64,000 bases of DNA from Mycolicibacterium parafortuitum (lineage in GTDB: Bacteria > Actinomycetota > Actinomycetes > Mycobacteriales > Mycobacteriaceae), in the NCBI RefSeq assembly GCF_002086815.1, contig NZ_MVID01000023.1:1-64000 (forward strand). Reading direction: 5' to 3'. The position numbers and the translations under genes were made by a program. Positions 7,041 to 17,038 of this stretch are shown here, piece after piece. The notes beneath the pieces were generated by a model, which searched no databases, was not told where the DNA came from, and was given only the letters and a program-made list of their open reading frames with translations. Position 1 is the stretch's first letter; every line of letters begins with the position of its first letter.

Positions 7041-8668
7041 CCACCCTTCTGGCCCAATCCGAGACCGTCGGCAACCCGGCGGCCAACATCGGGATCTTCA
7101 GCCTGTTCGTCGTCGTGACGATGATCGTGGTGATCCGGGCGAGCAAGCGCAACGCCACCGCCGACGAGTTCTTCACCGGCGGCCGCGGGTTCTCGGGCCC
7201 GCAGAACGGCATCGCGATCGCCGGTGACTATCTGTCGGCGGCAAGCTTTCTCGGCATCGCCGGCGCGATCGCGGTCTACGGCTACGACGGCTTCCTGTAC
7301 TCGATCGGCTTCCTCGTCGCGTGGCTGGTGGCCCTGCTGCTGGTCGCTGAATTGCTGCGCAACACAGGCAAATTCACGATGGCCGATGTGCTGAGCTTCC
7401 GGCTCAAGCAGCGTCCGGTCCGGCTCGCCGCGGCGACGAACACCCTTGCGGTGTCGCTGTTCTACCTGCTGGCGCAGATGGCCGGTGCCGGCGGCCTGGT
7501 CGCGCTGCTGCTCGACATCAACAGCCGCGCCGGCCAGTCCGTGGTGATCGCGGTCGTCGGCGTGCTGATGATCGTCTACGTGCTCGTCGGCGGCATGAAG
7601 GGCACCACCTGGGTGCAGATCATCAAGGCCGTGCTGCTGATCGCCGGCGCCGGTTTCATGACGGTGATGGTGCTGGTGAAGTTCGGCGTGAACTTCTCCG
7701 AGATCCTCGGTTCGGCGCAGTCGGCCATCAGCGGTGCGACCACCGCGGGCGTCGCCGATCGTGACGTGCTGGCGCCGGGCGCGCAGTACGGCGGTTCGCT
7801 GACCTCGCAGATCAACTTCATCTCGCTGGCACTGGCGCTGGTACTGGGCACCGCGGGTCTGCCGCACGTGCTGATGCGCTTCTACACGGTGCCGACCGCG
7901 AAAGAAGCGCGGCGCTCGGTCGTGTGGGCGATCGCGCTGATCGGCGCGTTCTACCTGTTCACTCTGGTGCTCGGCTACGGCGCCGCGGCGCTGGTCGGCC
8001 CGGACCGCATCCTCGGCGCGGCCGGCGGGGTGAACTCGGCGGCACCGCTGCTGGCGTTCGAGCTCGGCGGTGTGATCCTGCTCGGCATCATCTCCGCGGT
8101 GGCTTTCGCGACGATCCTCGCGGTGGTGGCCGGGCTGACGATCACCGCGTCGGCGTCGTTCGCGCACGACATCTATGCCAGCGTGTTGAAGTCACACAAG
8201 GTGACCGAGGCCGAGCAGGTGAGGGTCTCGCGGATCACCGCGGTCGTGCTCGGCATCCTCGCGATCGGACTTGGCATCCTGGCCAACGGCCAGAACATCG
8301 CGTTCTTGGTGGCGCTGGCGTTCGCGGTCGCCGCGGCGGCGAACCTGCCGACGATCATCTACTCGCTGTACTGGAAGCGGTTCAACACCCGCGGCGCGCT
8401 GTGGAGCATGTACGGCGGTCTCATCTCGACCATCGTGCTGATCGTCTTCTCCCCGGCGGTGTCCGGATCGAAGACCGCGATGATCCCGGGTGCGGACTTC
8501 GCCTGGTTCCCGCTGGCCAACCCCGGCATCGTGTCGATCCCGCTGGCGTTCATCCTCGGCATTGTCGGCACGCTCAGCGCGCCCGACGACGAGGACCCGA
8601 AGATCGCCGCCGAGATGGAGGTCCGGTCACTGACCGGGATCGGCGCAGAGAAGGCGGTCGCCCACTAA
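7037..8668 (+). CDS. actP: Cation/acetate symporter ActP
   Basis: A 543-residue SSS-family symporter with about 13 membrane helices. Family motifs: ATADEFFTGGRGFSGPQNGIA, DYLSAASFLGIAGAIAVYG, KFTMADVLSFRLKQRPVR, GLPHVLMRFYTVPTAKEARRS and ASASFAHDIYASVLK. This is the ActP arrangement and the preceding DUF485 gene matches the yjcH-actP unit of E. coli. It should import acetate or related short carboxylates with Na+ or H+. Start and preceding stop overlap (ATGA). Transcription ends at the large hairpin at 8676-8742. Confidence 0.9.
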   Translation: MTTLLAQSETVGNPAANIGIFSLFVVVTMIVVIRASKRNATADEFFTGGRGFSGPQNGIAIAGDYLSAASFLGIAGAIAVYGYDGFLYSIGFLVAWLVALLLVAELLRNTGKFTMADVLSFRLKQRPVRLAAATNTLAVSLFYLLAQMAGAGGLVALLLDINSRAGQSVVIAVVGVLMIVYVLVGGMKGTTWVQIIKAVLLIAGAGFMTVMVLVKFGVNFSEILGSAQSAISGATTAGVADRDVLAPGAQYGGSLTSQINFISLALALVLGTAGLPHVLMRFYTVPTAKEARRSVVWAIALIGAFYLFTLVLGYGAAALVGPDRILGAAGGVNSAAPLLAFELGGVILLGIISAVAFATILAVVAGLTITASASFAHDIYASVLKSHKVTEAEQVRVSRITAVVLGILAIGLGILANGQNIAFLVALAFAVAAAANLPTIIYSLYWKRFNTRGALWSMYGGLISTIVLIVFSPAVSGSKTAMIPGADFAWFPLANPGIVSIPLAFILGIVGTLSAPDDEDPKIAAEMEVRSLTGIGAEKAVAH

Positions 8669-8675
8669 GCCGAGA

Positions 8676-8742
8676 AACGCCGAAATTGCATTCCAGCAGG
8701 CAAAAGTCGAGAAGACTTCTGCTGGAATGCAATTTCGGCGTT
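8676..8742. terminator. Long bidirectional hairpin terminator
   Basis: Perfect 24-base arms (8676-8699 and 8719-8742) enclose a second, inner 5-bp stem (AAGTC/GACTT). It lies between the convergent actP and DUF5302 genes, and the DUF5302 stop codon touches the right arm, so it can end both transcripts. Confidence 0.8.
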
Positions 8743-8926
8743 AGCCGCTCTTGCGCCTGAACTCGCGCCGGTTCTCCACCGGTCCGTGGGAGCCTCTGGC
8801 CTTGTTCGCGCCGCCGTCCTTGTGGGACGAACCCTTGACCGCGTTGGCGTTCTTGCGCTCCAGCGCCTCCCGGAACTTGCGCTTGTTGTCGTCCTCGCCG
8901 GACTGAGCCGACTCCTTGGATGCCAT
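8741..8926 (-). CDS. DUF5302 family protein
   Basis: A 61-residue, very hydrophilic and mostly charged protein (MASKESAQSGEDDNKRKFRE, then ALERKNANAVKGSSHKDG and NRREFRRKSG). This composition and the ALERK..A..G..H.DG pattern match DUF5302, a small actinobacterial family of unknown function, probably disordered. Convergent with actP and 29 bases downstream of the PPOX-type oxidoreductase on the same strand. Confidence 0.82.
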   Translation of the reverse strand: MASKESAQSGEDDNKRKFREALERKNANAVKGSSHKDGGANKARGSHGPVENRREFRRKSG

Positions 8927-8955
8927 GGCCGCAGCGTAGTCCGCCGCGCGCGGTT

Positions 8956-9408
<453 letters not shown>

Positions 9409-9480
9409 CTACGACTTCCGGCGGTCTGCGAGGATGGACCAGGTGCCTCGATTTCGAACCCGAATCAGGAGGGGCTGACG

Positions 9481-10329
9481 ATGACGCCGAACGGCAAACA
9501 CACCGCCGACCTCACCGGAGTGTCCGAGACCGCGCTGATGACCTTGCTGGTCCGTGCCACCGAGGCACGGCGTCCCGATTCGCTGATCGACGATCCGATG
9601 GCGATCCATCTGGTCGATTCGATCGACTACGACTTCGCGAAGTTCGGTTTCACGCGGCGCCAGGACATGGCGGTGCGGTCGCTGGTGTTCGACAAGTGGA
9701 CCCGCCGTTACCTGCGCGACCATCCCCGCGCGACCGTGGTCGCGTTGGCCGAGGGTCTGCAGACCTCCTTCTACCGGCTCGACGCGCCGGCAGCCGACGG
9801 GTCCCGGGACGTCGGGCACGAGTTCCGGTGGCTGACCGTCGACCTGCCGCCGATGGTCGAGTTGCGGCGCAAGCTGCTGCCCGCCTCCGACCGTGTCGAG
9901 ATGGTCGCGCAGTCCGCGCTCGACTTCAGCTGGATGGACCGGGTGAAGACCGACGACGGGGTGTTCATCACCGCCGAGGGCCTGCTGATGTACCTGCAGC
10001 CCGAGGAGGCGATGGCGCTGATCACCGAATGCGCGGCCCGCTTCCCCGGCGGCCAGATGATCTTCGACCTGCCGCCGTCGGCGTTCGCGTCCCTGGTTCG
10101 GCGCGGGGTGCGCGCATCCCTGCGCTACCGGGTGCCCTCGATGCCGTTCTCGCTGACCCTCGCCGAAGCCGCCGACCTGGTCAACACCGTTGCGGGCGTG
10201 CGCGCCGTGCACGACCTTCCGGTCGAGCGGGTGCGCGGCCGACTGCTCAACGCGTTGATGTGGACCGCCGCACGGGTGCCGTTGCTCGACTCCGTGCGGC
10301 CGATGTTCACGCTGCTCGAGTTCGGCTGA
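9481..10329 (+). CDS. omt: SAM-dependent O-methyltransferase (Omt, Rv1153c-like)
   Basis: A 282-residue methyltransferase of the leucine carboxyl methyltransferase/PPM-type group. Evidence: RPDSLIDDPMAIHLVDSI, RSLVFDKWTRRYL, the nucleotide-binding strand VVALAEGLQTSFYRLD, VDLPPMVELRRKLLP and ITAEGLLMYLQPEEA. It probably transfers a methyl group to a carboxylate or hydroxyl of an unknown metabolite. A strong AGGAGG lies 9 bases before the ATG. It converges on the GntR gene with no gap, as Rv1153c does beside Rv1152. Confidence 0.85.
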   Translation: MTPNGKHTADLTGVSETALMTLLVRATEARRPDSLIDDPMAIHLVDSIDYDFAKFGFTRRQDMAVRSLVFDKWTRRYLRDHPRATVVALAEGLQTSFYRLDAPAADGSRDVGHEFRWLTVDLPPMVELRRKLLPASDRVEMVAQSALDFSWMDRVKTDDGVFITAEGLLMYLQPEEAMALITECAARFPGGQMIFDLPPSAFASLVRRGVRASLRYRVPSMPFSLTLAEAADLVNTVAGVRAVHDLPVERVRGRLLNALMWTAARVPLLDSVRPMFTLLEFG

Positions 10330-10695
10330 TCACCCGAACGCCGTCTCGACGTAGCGCAGCGCCTCGTCCTTGCCGACCCCGAGTGCGCGGGCCGTGGAGA
10401 CGTAGGTGTGTGCGGCCGTCGCCATCGCGGCGTCGGCGGGATCCGCCCGCGCCACGAACGTGCCGAACCTGCCCCTGGTCTCCAGGATTCCCGCCGCTTC
10501 CAACTCCCGGTAGGCACGCGCCACGGTGTTGACCGCCAGGTTGATCTGACCAGCCAGCTCGCGGACCGTCGGCAACCGGGTGCCGGGAGCGAGTTCCCCG
10601 TCCCGGACCCCTGCGATGATCTGCGTTCTGAGCTGGTCGAACAACGGCCTGGACGCATGCGGATCTACGCGTACCCAATCCCCCAAGTCCCCCAC
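10330..10695 (-). CDS. GntR family regulator (YtrA-like, Rv1152 type)
   Basis: A 121-residue regulator made of a winged helix and a short tail. [40 protein letters not shown] and [20 protein letters not shown] are the standard GntR DNA-binding segments. The C-terminal part is only about 45 residues, so there is no effector domain of the FadR or HutC type; this is the short YtrA subgroup. The GTG at 10695 gives an N-terminus close to the family norm. It is divergent from the sirtuin gene, 36 bases away, and may regulate both. Confidence 0.85.
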   Translation of the reverse strand: MGDLGDWVRVDPHASRPLFDQLRTQIIAGVRDGELAPGTRLPTVRELAGQINLAVNTVARAYRELEAAGILETRGRFGTFVARADPADAAMATAAHTYVSTARALGVGKDEALRYVETAFG

Positions 10696-10719
10696 GTGCC
10701 CAGTATTGCCTACAGCGAC

Positions 10720-10725
10720 TAATTT
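10720..10725 (+). promoter_or_regulatory. -10 box TAATTT, leaderless promoter of the sirtuin gene
   Basis: TAATTT ends 6 bases before the GTG at 10732 and there is no ribosome site in the gap. It lies in the 36-base divergent region shared with the GntR gene, so that regulator could block it. Confidence 0.5.
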
Positions 10726-10731
10726 GGTGGG

Positions 10732-11448
10732 GTGCAGGTGACGGTATTCAGCGGTGCCGGGATCTCCGCCGAAAGCGGTGTCCCGACATTCCGCGACGTC
10801 GAGACCGGGCTGTGGGCCAAGGTCGACCCGTACGAGATCTCCAGCGCGGACGGTTGGCGCGCCCACCCCGACCGGGTCTGGGCCTGGTATCTGTGGCGCC
10901 ACCACATGATGAGCGCGGTGGCGCCGAACAACGCCCATCGCGCGGTCGCGGCGTGGGAGGACTACGCCGACGTGCACGTGATCACCCAGAACGTCGACAA
11001 CCTGCACGAGCGCGCCGGCAGCAGCCGGGTGTACCACGTACACGGCAGCTTGTTCGAATTCCATTGCGACGTATGCGGATCCGCGTACCACGGCGCCGTC
11101 CCGGACATGCCCGAGCCCGTCGAGTCGGTCGATCCCCCGCATTGCGACACCTGCGGCGGGCTGATCCGCCCGAACGTCGTGTGGTTCGGCGAGGCGCTGC
11201 CCGACGACGCCTGGGACAAGTCGGTGCAGGCCGTCGTCAACGCCGACGTGGTCGTCTCGGTCGGGACGTCGTCGGTGGTCTACCCCGCTGCGGGGCTGCC
11301 GGAGCTGGCGATCGCCCGCGGCGTCCCGGTGATCGAGGTCAATCCCGAGGAGACGCCGTTGTCGCCGAGTGCGACGGTGACCTTGCGCGAGTCGGCGGTC
11401 GCCGCGCTGCCCGGCCTGCTGCAGCGGCTGCCGGTCCTGCTCGGCTAG
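10732..11448 (+). CDS. cobB: NAD-dependent protein deacylase (sirtuin, CobB/Rv1151c type)
   Basis: A 238-residue sirtuin. NAD-binding motifs [17 protein letters not shown] and [14 protein letters not shown] are intact. The catalytic His is in [10 protein letters not shown]. Four zinc cysteines are in CDVC and [22 protein letters not shown] and [17 protein letters not shown] complete the Rossmann part. The Tyr/Arg pair of class III sirtuins appears in the region [15 protein letters not shown] to WAWYLWRHH, suggesting desuccinylation as well as deacetylation. In mycobacteria this enzyme reactivates acetyl-CoA synthetase, which fits the nearby acetate symporters. GTG start after a TAATTT -10 box. 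Confidence 0.92.
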   Translation: MQVTVFSGAGISAESGVPTFRDVETGLWAKVDPYEISSADGWRAHPDRVWAWYLWRHHMMSAVAPNNAHRAVAAWEDYADVHVITQNVDNLHERAGSSRVYHVHGSLFEFHCDVCGSAYHGAVPDMPEPVESVDPPHCDTCGGLIRPNVVWFGEALPDDAWDKSVQAVVNADVVVSVGTSSVVYPAAGLPELAIARGVPVIEVNPEETPLSPSATVTLRESAVAALPGLLQRLPVLLG

Positions 11449-11501
11449 GTCGGCTCCACCACTCCCTAAGGGCTCCAGTTCCCTAAGAGCTCCACCTCTC
11501 T

Positions 11502-12131
11502 TTAAGGGCGACGGGCCACCCCGATCGCGAACTCGGCGACCGGCACCGGCACCCACGCCGGGAACGTCCACTGCCGCCGCGCCGCCGTCACGCGGAATCC
11601 CGCGCCGGTGATGGTGTCCTCGGTGTGCCGGTGGGTATGGCAGTTCCCGAGCAGCCGCGGCCACACGGTGGCGTCGGCGACCCGTTGCAGTCGCGCGCGG
11701 GCGCCCGCACTGGCCACATGCTCCAGGTACCGCAGCTCGCCTCCTGGCCTCAGAGCCGAATACAACTGCCGGACAACATCATCGGGGTTGTCGACCGAAC
11801 ACAGCACCAGCGAGCACACCACCGCGTCGAACGGTTCGGCGTCGGCGAACTGTTCGACGGTGTCGGTGCTGACGACGACCGGGACCGCCGCACCCGAGGC
11901 GGCCTTTCTGGCGTGTTCGGCGAGGCGGCGCTCCGGTTCGACGGCGACCACCTCGCTGACCGTCGCCGGGTAGAACTCGAAGTTGGTGCCGGTGCCCGCG
12001 CCGACCTCCAGCACCCGGCCGGTCAACCCGGCGAGGTTCTCCCGGCGCAGCCGCCGCAGCGACTCCGGCTCACGCGACGACATCGCCGTCCACAGCCGGG
12101 CGAAGAACGGGTTATCGACGACGTCGCTCAT
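11502..12131 (-). CDS. Class I SAM-dependent methyltransferase (Rv1147-like)
   Basis: A 209-residue methyltransferase. Motif I is [17 protein letters not shown], motif [19 protein letters not shown], post-motif [30 protein letters not shown], followed by LRYLEHVAS. This is the phosphatidylethanolamine/UbiE-like small methyltransferase group. Substrate unknown. The start at 12131 ([10 protein letters not shown]) has AAGGAGG at ideal distance; an upstream ATG at 12146 would add five residues and has its own weaker AAGGAG. Confidence 0.85.
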   Translation of the reverse strand: MSDVVDNPFFARLWTAMSSREPESLRRLRRENLAGLTGRVLEVGAGTGTNFEFYPATVSEVVAVEPERRLAEHARKAASGAAVPVVVSTDTVEQFADAEPFDAVVCSLVLCSVDNPDDVVRQLYSALRPGGELRYLEHVASAGARARLQRVADATVWPRLLGNCHTHRHTEDTITGAGFRVTAARRQWTFPAWVPVPVAEFAIGVARRP

Positions 12132-12273
12132 CGCGGCCTCCTTCATCAGCGGGCTCCTTCAACCAGTCATCAAATTGTGCAGCACCACCGCTGTCCACTG
12201 TTCCAGCGCGTCGGGTTCTACGGGGCCGGCGCCCGTGCGATGAGTTTTGGGGAACCGGCGAGTCGTAGTGAAC

Positions 12274-12816
12274 ATGACCGACACAGCGACAGCTCCATCC
12301 ACCACGACCGCGCCTGCCACCGGGACCGTCGACGCCGGGCTGCTGATCCTGCGGATCGGAGTGGCCGCCGCACTCCTGCACGCCGGCCTGATCAAGGCCA
12401 CCGACTTCCCCATGACCGTGCAGTTCATGACCGACGCGGGGTGGCGGGCGCCGGGGTTCGCGGCGTTCATGGTCACCGCCACCGAGACCCTCGCAGGCAT
12501 CGGCCTGCTTCTCGGGGTGCTGACCCCGTTGGCGGGGTGTGCCGGACTGGGCGCGATGCTCTGCGCGTGGGCGGTGAACGTGTCGGCGGCCACAGTGTGG
12601 TCCGATCCTTTCAACGTCCCGTTCCTGATCGGCCTCGGCGCCGCGGCGCTGCTGTTCACCGGCGCCGGTGCATACTCGGTCGACGCCCGGGTGTTGACAC
12701 GAATCGCCTGGTCAGCGCGCGTGCGGGTAGCGCTGCTGGTGCTCTCGTTCGTCGCCGCGGTCCTGACCTGGATCGCGCTCTACGGCGTCAACCCGTTCCA
12801 CTTCAGCGCCCCCTGA
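12274..12816 (+). CDS. DoxX family membrane protein
   Basis: A 180-residue protein. After a Thr/Ala/Pro-rich cytoplasmic N-terminus (about 20 residues), VDAGLLILRIGVAAALLHAGLIK is the first DoxX helix, with the family GxxK. Three further helices follow (MVTATETLAGIGLLLGVLTPLAG; FLIGLGAAALLFTGAGAYSVD; VALLVLSFVAAVLTWIALYG). DoxX proteins are small membrane components linked to redox balance, but most have no proven activity. The start at 12274 is the first ATG; a GTG six bases upstream is possible. Confidence 0.82.
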   Translation: MTDTATAPSTTTAPATGTVDAGLLILRIGVAAALLHAGLIKATDFPMTVQFMTDAGWRAPGFAAFMVTATETLAGIGLLLGVLTPLAGCAGLGAMLCAWAVNVSAATVWSDPFNVPFLIGLGAAALLFTGAGAYSVDARVLTRIAWSARVRVALLVLSFVAAVLTWIALYGVNPFHFSAP

Positions 12817-12893
12817 AGCGCAGAACCTACCGAGCGGTAAGGATTGCCACAGTTTTCCGATAGCAAGCTCAAAGATTCCTTAGACCGCCTGGT

Positions 12894-12899
12894 TACTCT
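12894..12899 (+). promoter_or_regulatory. -10 box TACTCT, leaderless promoter of small acidic gene
   Basis: TACTCT ends 7 bases before the ATG at 12907, with no Shine-Dalgarno sequence. This spacing is typical of leaderless mycobacterial genes. Confidence 0.5.
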
Positions 12900-12906
12900 C
12901 CAGTAC

Positions 12907-13038
12907 ATGTGGATCGACGACACCAACGCTGATGTCATCAAGGTTGATTTCGAGGCTCTCTACCACGGCGATTTTCTCGTCGAGGGCCTGACCTCGGAGC
13001 AGCTCGACGACGATCAGGTATTGCCCACCGCAGTATGA
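12907..13038 (+). CDS. Small acidic protein of unknown function (43 aa)
   Basis: A 43-residue ORF, MWIDDTNADVIKVDFEALYH then GDFLVEGLTSEQLDDDQVLP and TAV. Ten Asp/Glu-type acidic residues dominate; there is no signal peptide, Cys or membrane segment. I do not recognise a family. Support for it being real: a TACTCT -10 box seven bases before the ATG, normal codon use, and a strong hairpin two bases after the stop. The frame stays open upstream to a TTG at 12844, but that part contains a very rare TTA codon and little bias, so I reject the longer form. Confidence 0.6.
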   Translation: MWIDDTNADVIKVDFEALYHGDFLVEGLTSEQLDDDQVLPTAV

Positions 13039-13040
13039 AA

Positions 13041-13067
13041 GAGCGCGCGTCCACCGGACGCGCGCTC
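13041..13067. terminator. Hairpin terminator
   Basis: Perfect 12-base arms (GAGCGCGCGTCC and its complement) with a 3-base ACC loop, followed by CTCCATTTT on the plus strand. It starts right after the small acidic gene and 24 bases from the stop of the convergent nitronate monooxygenase gene, so it may serve both. Confidence 0.8.
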
Positions 13068-13090
13068 CTCCATTTTCGGTTTGCTTGACG

Positions 13091-14840
<1,750 letters not shown>

Positions 14841-14879
14841 AGAAACGTGTCCTTTCGTGACGGTTTTAAAAAGTAAGGG

Positions 14880-15974
14880 TCAGAGCCATTCCTGCAGAAC
14901 GGCTTCGGTGTCCGCGCCGGGCACCCCGGGCGCCTTGGGCGCGGTCGGGGCCGAGCGCGAGAACCGCGGCGCGGGCGCCGGGTAGAGGAACCCGCTCTCG
15001 CTGTAGAAGGTGTCGCGCTCGGTGTTGTGCGGTTCGGACTCCACCTCGGCGAACGACAGCACCGGCGTCACGCACGCGTCGGTGCCGGCGAAGACCTGAG
15101 CCCAGTGATCGCGGTCGTGGGCCGCGATCGCCGTGGTGAAGGCTTCTTTGAGTTCCGGCCAGCGGCTCATGTCGTTCTGGTCGGGCAGGTCCGCGCCGTC
15201 GAGGCCGATCCCCTTGAGGAACTCCGCGTAGAACTGCGGCTCGATGCAACCCACCGCGATGTGGCGGCCGTCGGCGCAGGTGTAGGTGTCGTAGTACGGC
15301 GCACCGGTGTCGAGCATGTTCACGCCGCGCTCGTCGCTCCACATGCCCATGCCGCGGAACGACCACATCATCATCGACAGCACGCTGGAGCCGTCGACCA
15401 TCGCCGCGTCGACGACCTGACCCTTGCCGGAGCGTTCCCGCTCGTAGAGGGCCGAGAGCACACCCACCAGAAGGAACATCGAACCGCCGCCGAAGTCGCC
15501 GGCCAGGTTCAGCGGCGGCACCGGCCGCTCCCCCTTGCGCCCGATCGCGTGCAGGACGCCGTTGAGCGAGATGTAGTTGATGTCGTGTCCCGCCTGCTGG
15601 GCGCGGGGGCCGTCCTGCCCCCAGCCGGTCATGCGGGCATAGATCAGCTTCTCGTTGACCTTGGCGCAATCCTGCGGGCCGAGGCCGAGCCGCTCGGTGA
15701 CGCCGGGCCGGAAGCCCTCGATCAGCACGTCGGCCTTGGCGATCAGACGCAGAACCATGTCGCGGTCCTCGTCGCTCTTCAGGTTCGCCGCGACCGAGCG
15801 GCGGTTGCGCAGCAGATAGTCACGACTCGGATTGGTCGCCGGTCCGGGGCCCTTACCTGGGCGTTCGATGCGCACCACGTCGGCGCCGAGATCGCCGAGA
15901 ATCATTGCGGCGTGAGGCCCGGGGCCGATGCCGGCCAGCTCCACAACTCGAAGTCCCTGTAGTGGTCCAGCCAC
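14880..15974 (-). CDS. mcr: Alpha-methylacyl-CoA racemase
   Basis: A 364-residue family III CoA-transferase fold enzyme. It equilibrates (2R)- and (2S)-methylacyl-CoA so that branched fatty acids and sterol side chains can enter beta-oxidation. The catalytic residues known in M. tuberculosis MCR (His126, Asp156, Glu241) are seen here as His130 (AGHDINY), Asp160 (LAGDFGGGS) and Glu245 (GCIEPQF), with a constant shift of four. GTG start. First gene of a three-gene minus-strand unit with the SDR and nitronate monooxygenase. Confidence 0.93.
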   Translation of the reverse strand: MAGPLQGLRVVELAGIGPGPHAAMILGDLGADVVRIERPGKGPGPATNPSRDYLLRNRRSVAANLKSDEDRDMVLRLIAKADVLIEGFRPGVTERLGLGPQDCAKVNEKLIYARMTGWGQDGPRAQQAGHDINYISLNGVLHAIGRKGERPVPPLNLAGDFGGGSMFLLVGVLSALYERERSGKGQVVDAAMVDGSSVLSMMMWSFRGMGMWSDERGVNMLDTGAPYYDTYTCADGRHIAVGCIEPQFYAEFLKGIGLDGADLPDQNDMSRWPELKEAFTTAIAAHDRDHWAQVFAGTDACVTPVLSFAEVESEPHNTERDTFYSESGFLYPAPAPRFSRSAPTAPKAPGVPGADTEAVLQEWL

Positions 15975-16021
15975 GCTGACCGCCCTTCATGAGTATCGAT
16001 CGGTTGACCGCGACATAGCTT

Positions 16022-16042
16022 ACTTGTATAACCAAGTCGACC
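16022..16042. promoter_or_regulatory. Putative lipid-gene operator between mcr and the crotonase gene
   Basis: ACTTG and CAAGT form an inverted repeat with a 6-base gap (16022-16037), overlapping CCAAGTCGACC (16032-16042). The segment resembles those at 25837-25853 and 27263-27292 (consensus C-Y-A-R-G-T-C-R-A-C-C). It lies in the 118-base divergent region and could control both directions. Confidence 0.4.
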
Positions 16043-16092
16043 GGGCCACGGGGCTTCAGCAGTCTGGAAGGCCCCCGATGAAGGGGACATTC

Positions 16093-16902
16093 ATGACCAC
16101 CACCGACGCGTATCAGGGCATCGACCACCTCACCGTCAGCCTCGACGGCGGCGTGCTCACCGTGACGCTGAACCGTCCCGACAGCCTGAACTCGCTCAGC
16201 GCGCCGATGCTGGAGACGTTCGCCGCGACGCTGGAACGCGCCGCGGGTGACTCGCGGGTGCGGGTGGTCCGCATCGGCGGCGCCGGCCGCGGCTTCTGCT
16301 CGGGGGCGGGCATCAGCGAGGAGGACCACGCCAACCCGGGCGCGTCCGGCACGCCCGACGATGTGCTGGACGCGGCGAACCGTTGCATCCGCGCGATCGC
16401 GAACCTGCCCCAGCCCGCCGTCGCCGTCGTGCAGGGCGCCGCCGCGGGCGTCGGGGTCTCGCTGGCGCTCGCCTGCGACGTGGTGCTGGCATCGGAGAAG
16501 GCCTTCTTCATGCTGGCGTTCACCAAGATCGGCCTGATGCCCGACGGCGGCGCGTCGGCGCTCATCGCGGCCGCGGTGGGCCGCATCCGGGCGTTGCGGA
16601 TGGCGCTGCTGGCCGAGCGCATCCCCGCCGCGGAGGCCTACAACTGGGGTCTGGTCAGCGCGGTCTACCCGGCCGACGATTTCGAGACCGAGGTCGACAA
16701 AGTCGTCAACACCCTCGTCACCGGCCCCGCGGCCTCGCTGCGCCTGACCAAGAACGCCATCAACGCCGCGACGCTCACCGAGCTGGAGCCCGCCCTGGAG
16801 CGCGAGACCAAGGGTCAGCTTGAGCTGTTGCACTCCAATGACTTCCGCGAGGGCACCCAGGCCTTCCAGCAGCGGCGCGCACCGAAATTCACCGACGTTT
16901 GA
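16093..16902 (+). CDS. Enoyl-CoA hydratase/isomerase family (EchA10-like)
   Basis: A 269-residue crotonase-fold protein. The oxyanion-hole segments GRGFCSGAGISE and GAAAGVGVSLALACD are present. Both catalytic Glu residues of true hydratases are missing: the usual GGGxELAL position reads GVGVSLAL, and the usual PEI position reads FTKIGLMPDGGAS. The Asp in LMPDGGAS resembles the PaaG/enoyl-CoA isomerase group. I therefore favour isomerase-type chemistry. Divergent from mcr as Rv1142c is from Rv1143. The start at 16093 has AAGGGGAC six bases upstream; an ATG at 16078 is less likely. Confidence 0.85.
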   Translation: MTTTDAYQGIDHLTVSLDGGVLTVTLNRPDSLNSLSAPMLETFAATLERAAGDSRVRVVRIGGAGRGFCSGAGISEEDHANPGASGTPDDVLDAANRCIRAIANLPQPAVAVVQGAAAGVGVSLALACDVVLASEKAFFMLAFTKIGLMPDGGASALIAAAVGRIRALRMALLAERIPAAEAYNWGLVSAVYPADDFETEVDKVVNTLVTGPAASLRLTKNAINAATLTELEPALERETKGQLELLHSNDFREGTQAFQQRRAPKFTDV

Positions 16903-17038
16903 GGCATCCCGACCCACGACTGTGGGCCCTGTGTACGCGAATCCGCGGTTCGGCGTGCACAACCCCCACATTCGCCCACGAGGTCGAGGCTCAGAAAATC
17001 ATTCGACCCGCATCAGGTGAATCGGCCACCATCGATAG

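Noticed and set aside
12844-12906. In-frame TTG extension of the small acidic gene
   Set aside because: It contains TTA, a very rare codon here, and lies upstream of the TACTCT -10 box, so it would not be on the transcript.
12907-13038. Mycofactocin or other RiPP precursor
   Set aside because: There is no conserved core (for example the MftA C-terminal Val-Tyr) and no radical SAM or PqqD-like gene nearby.
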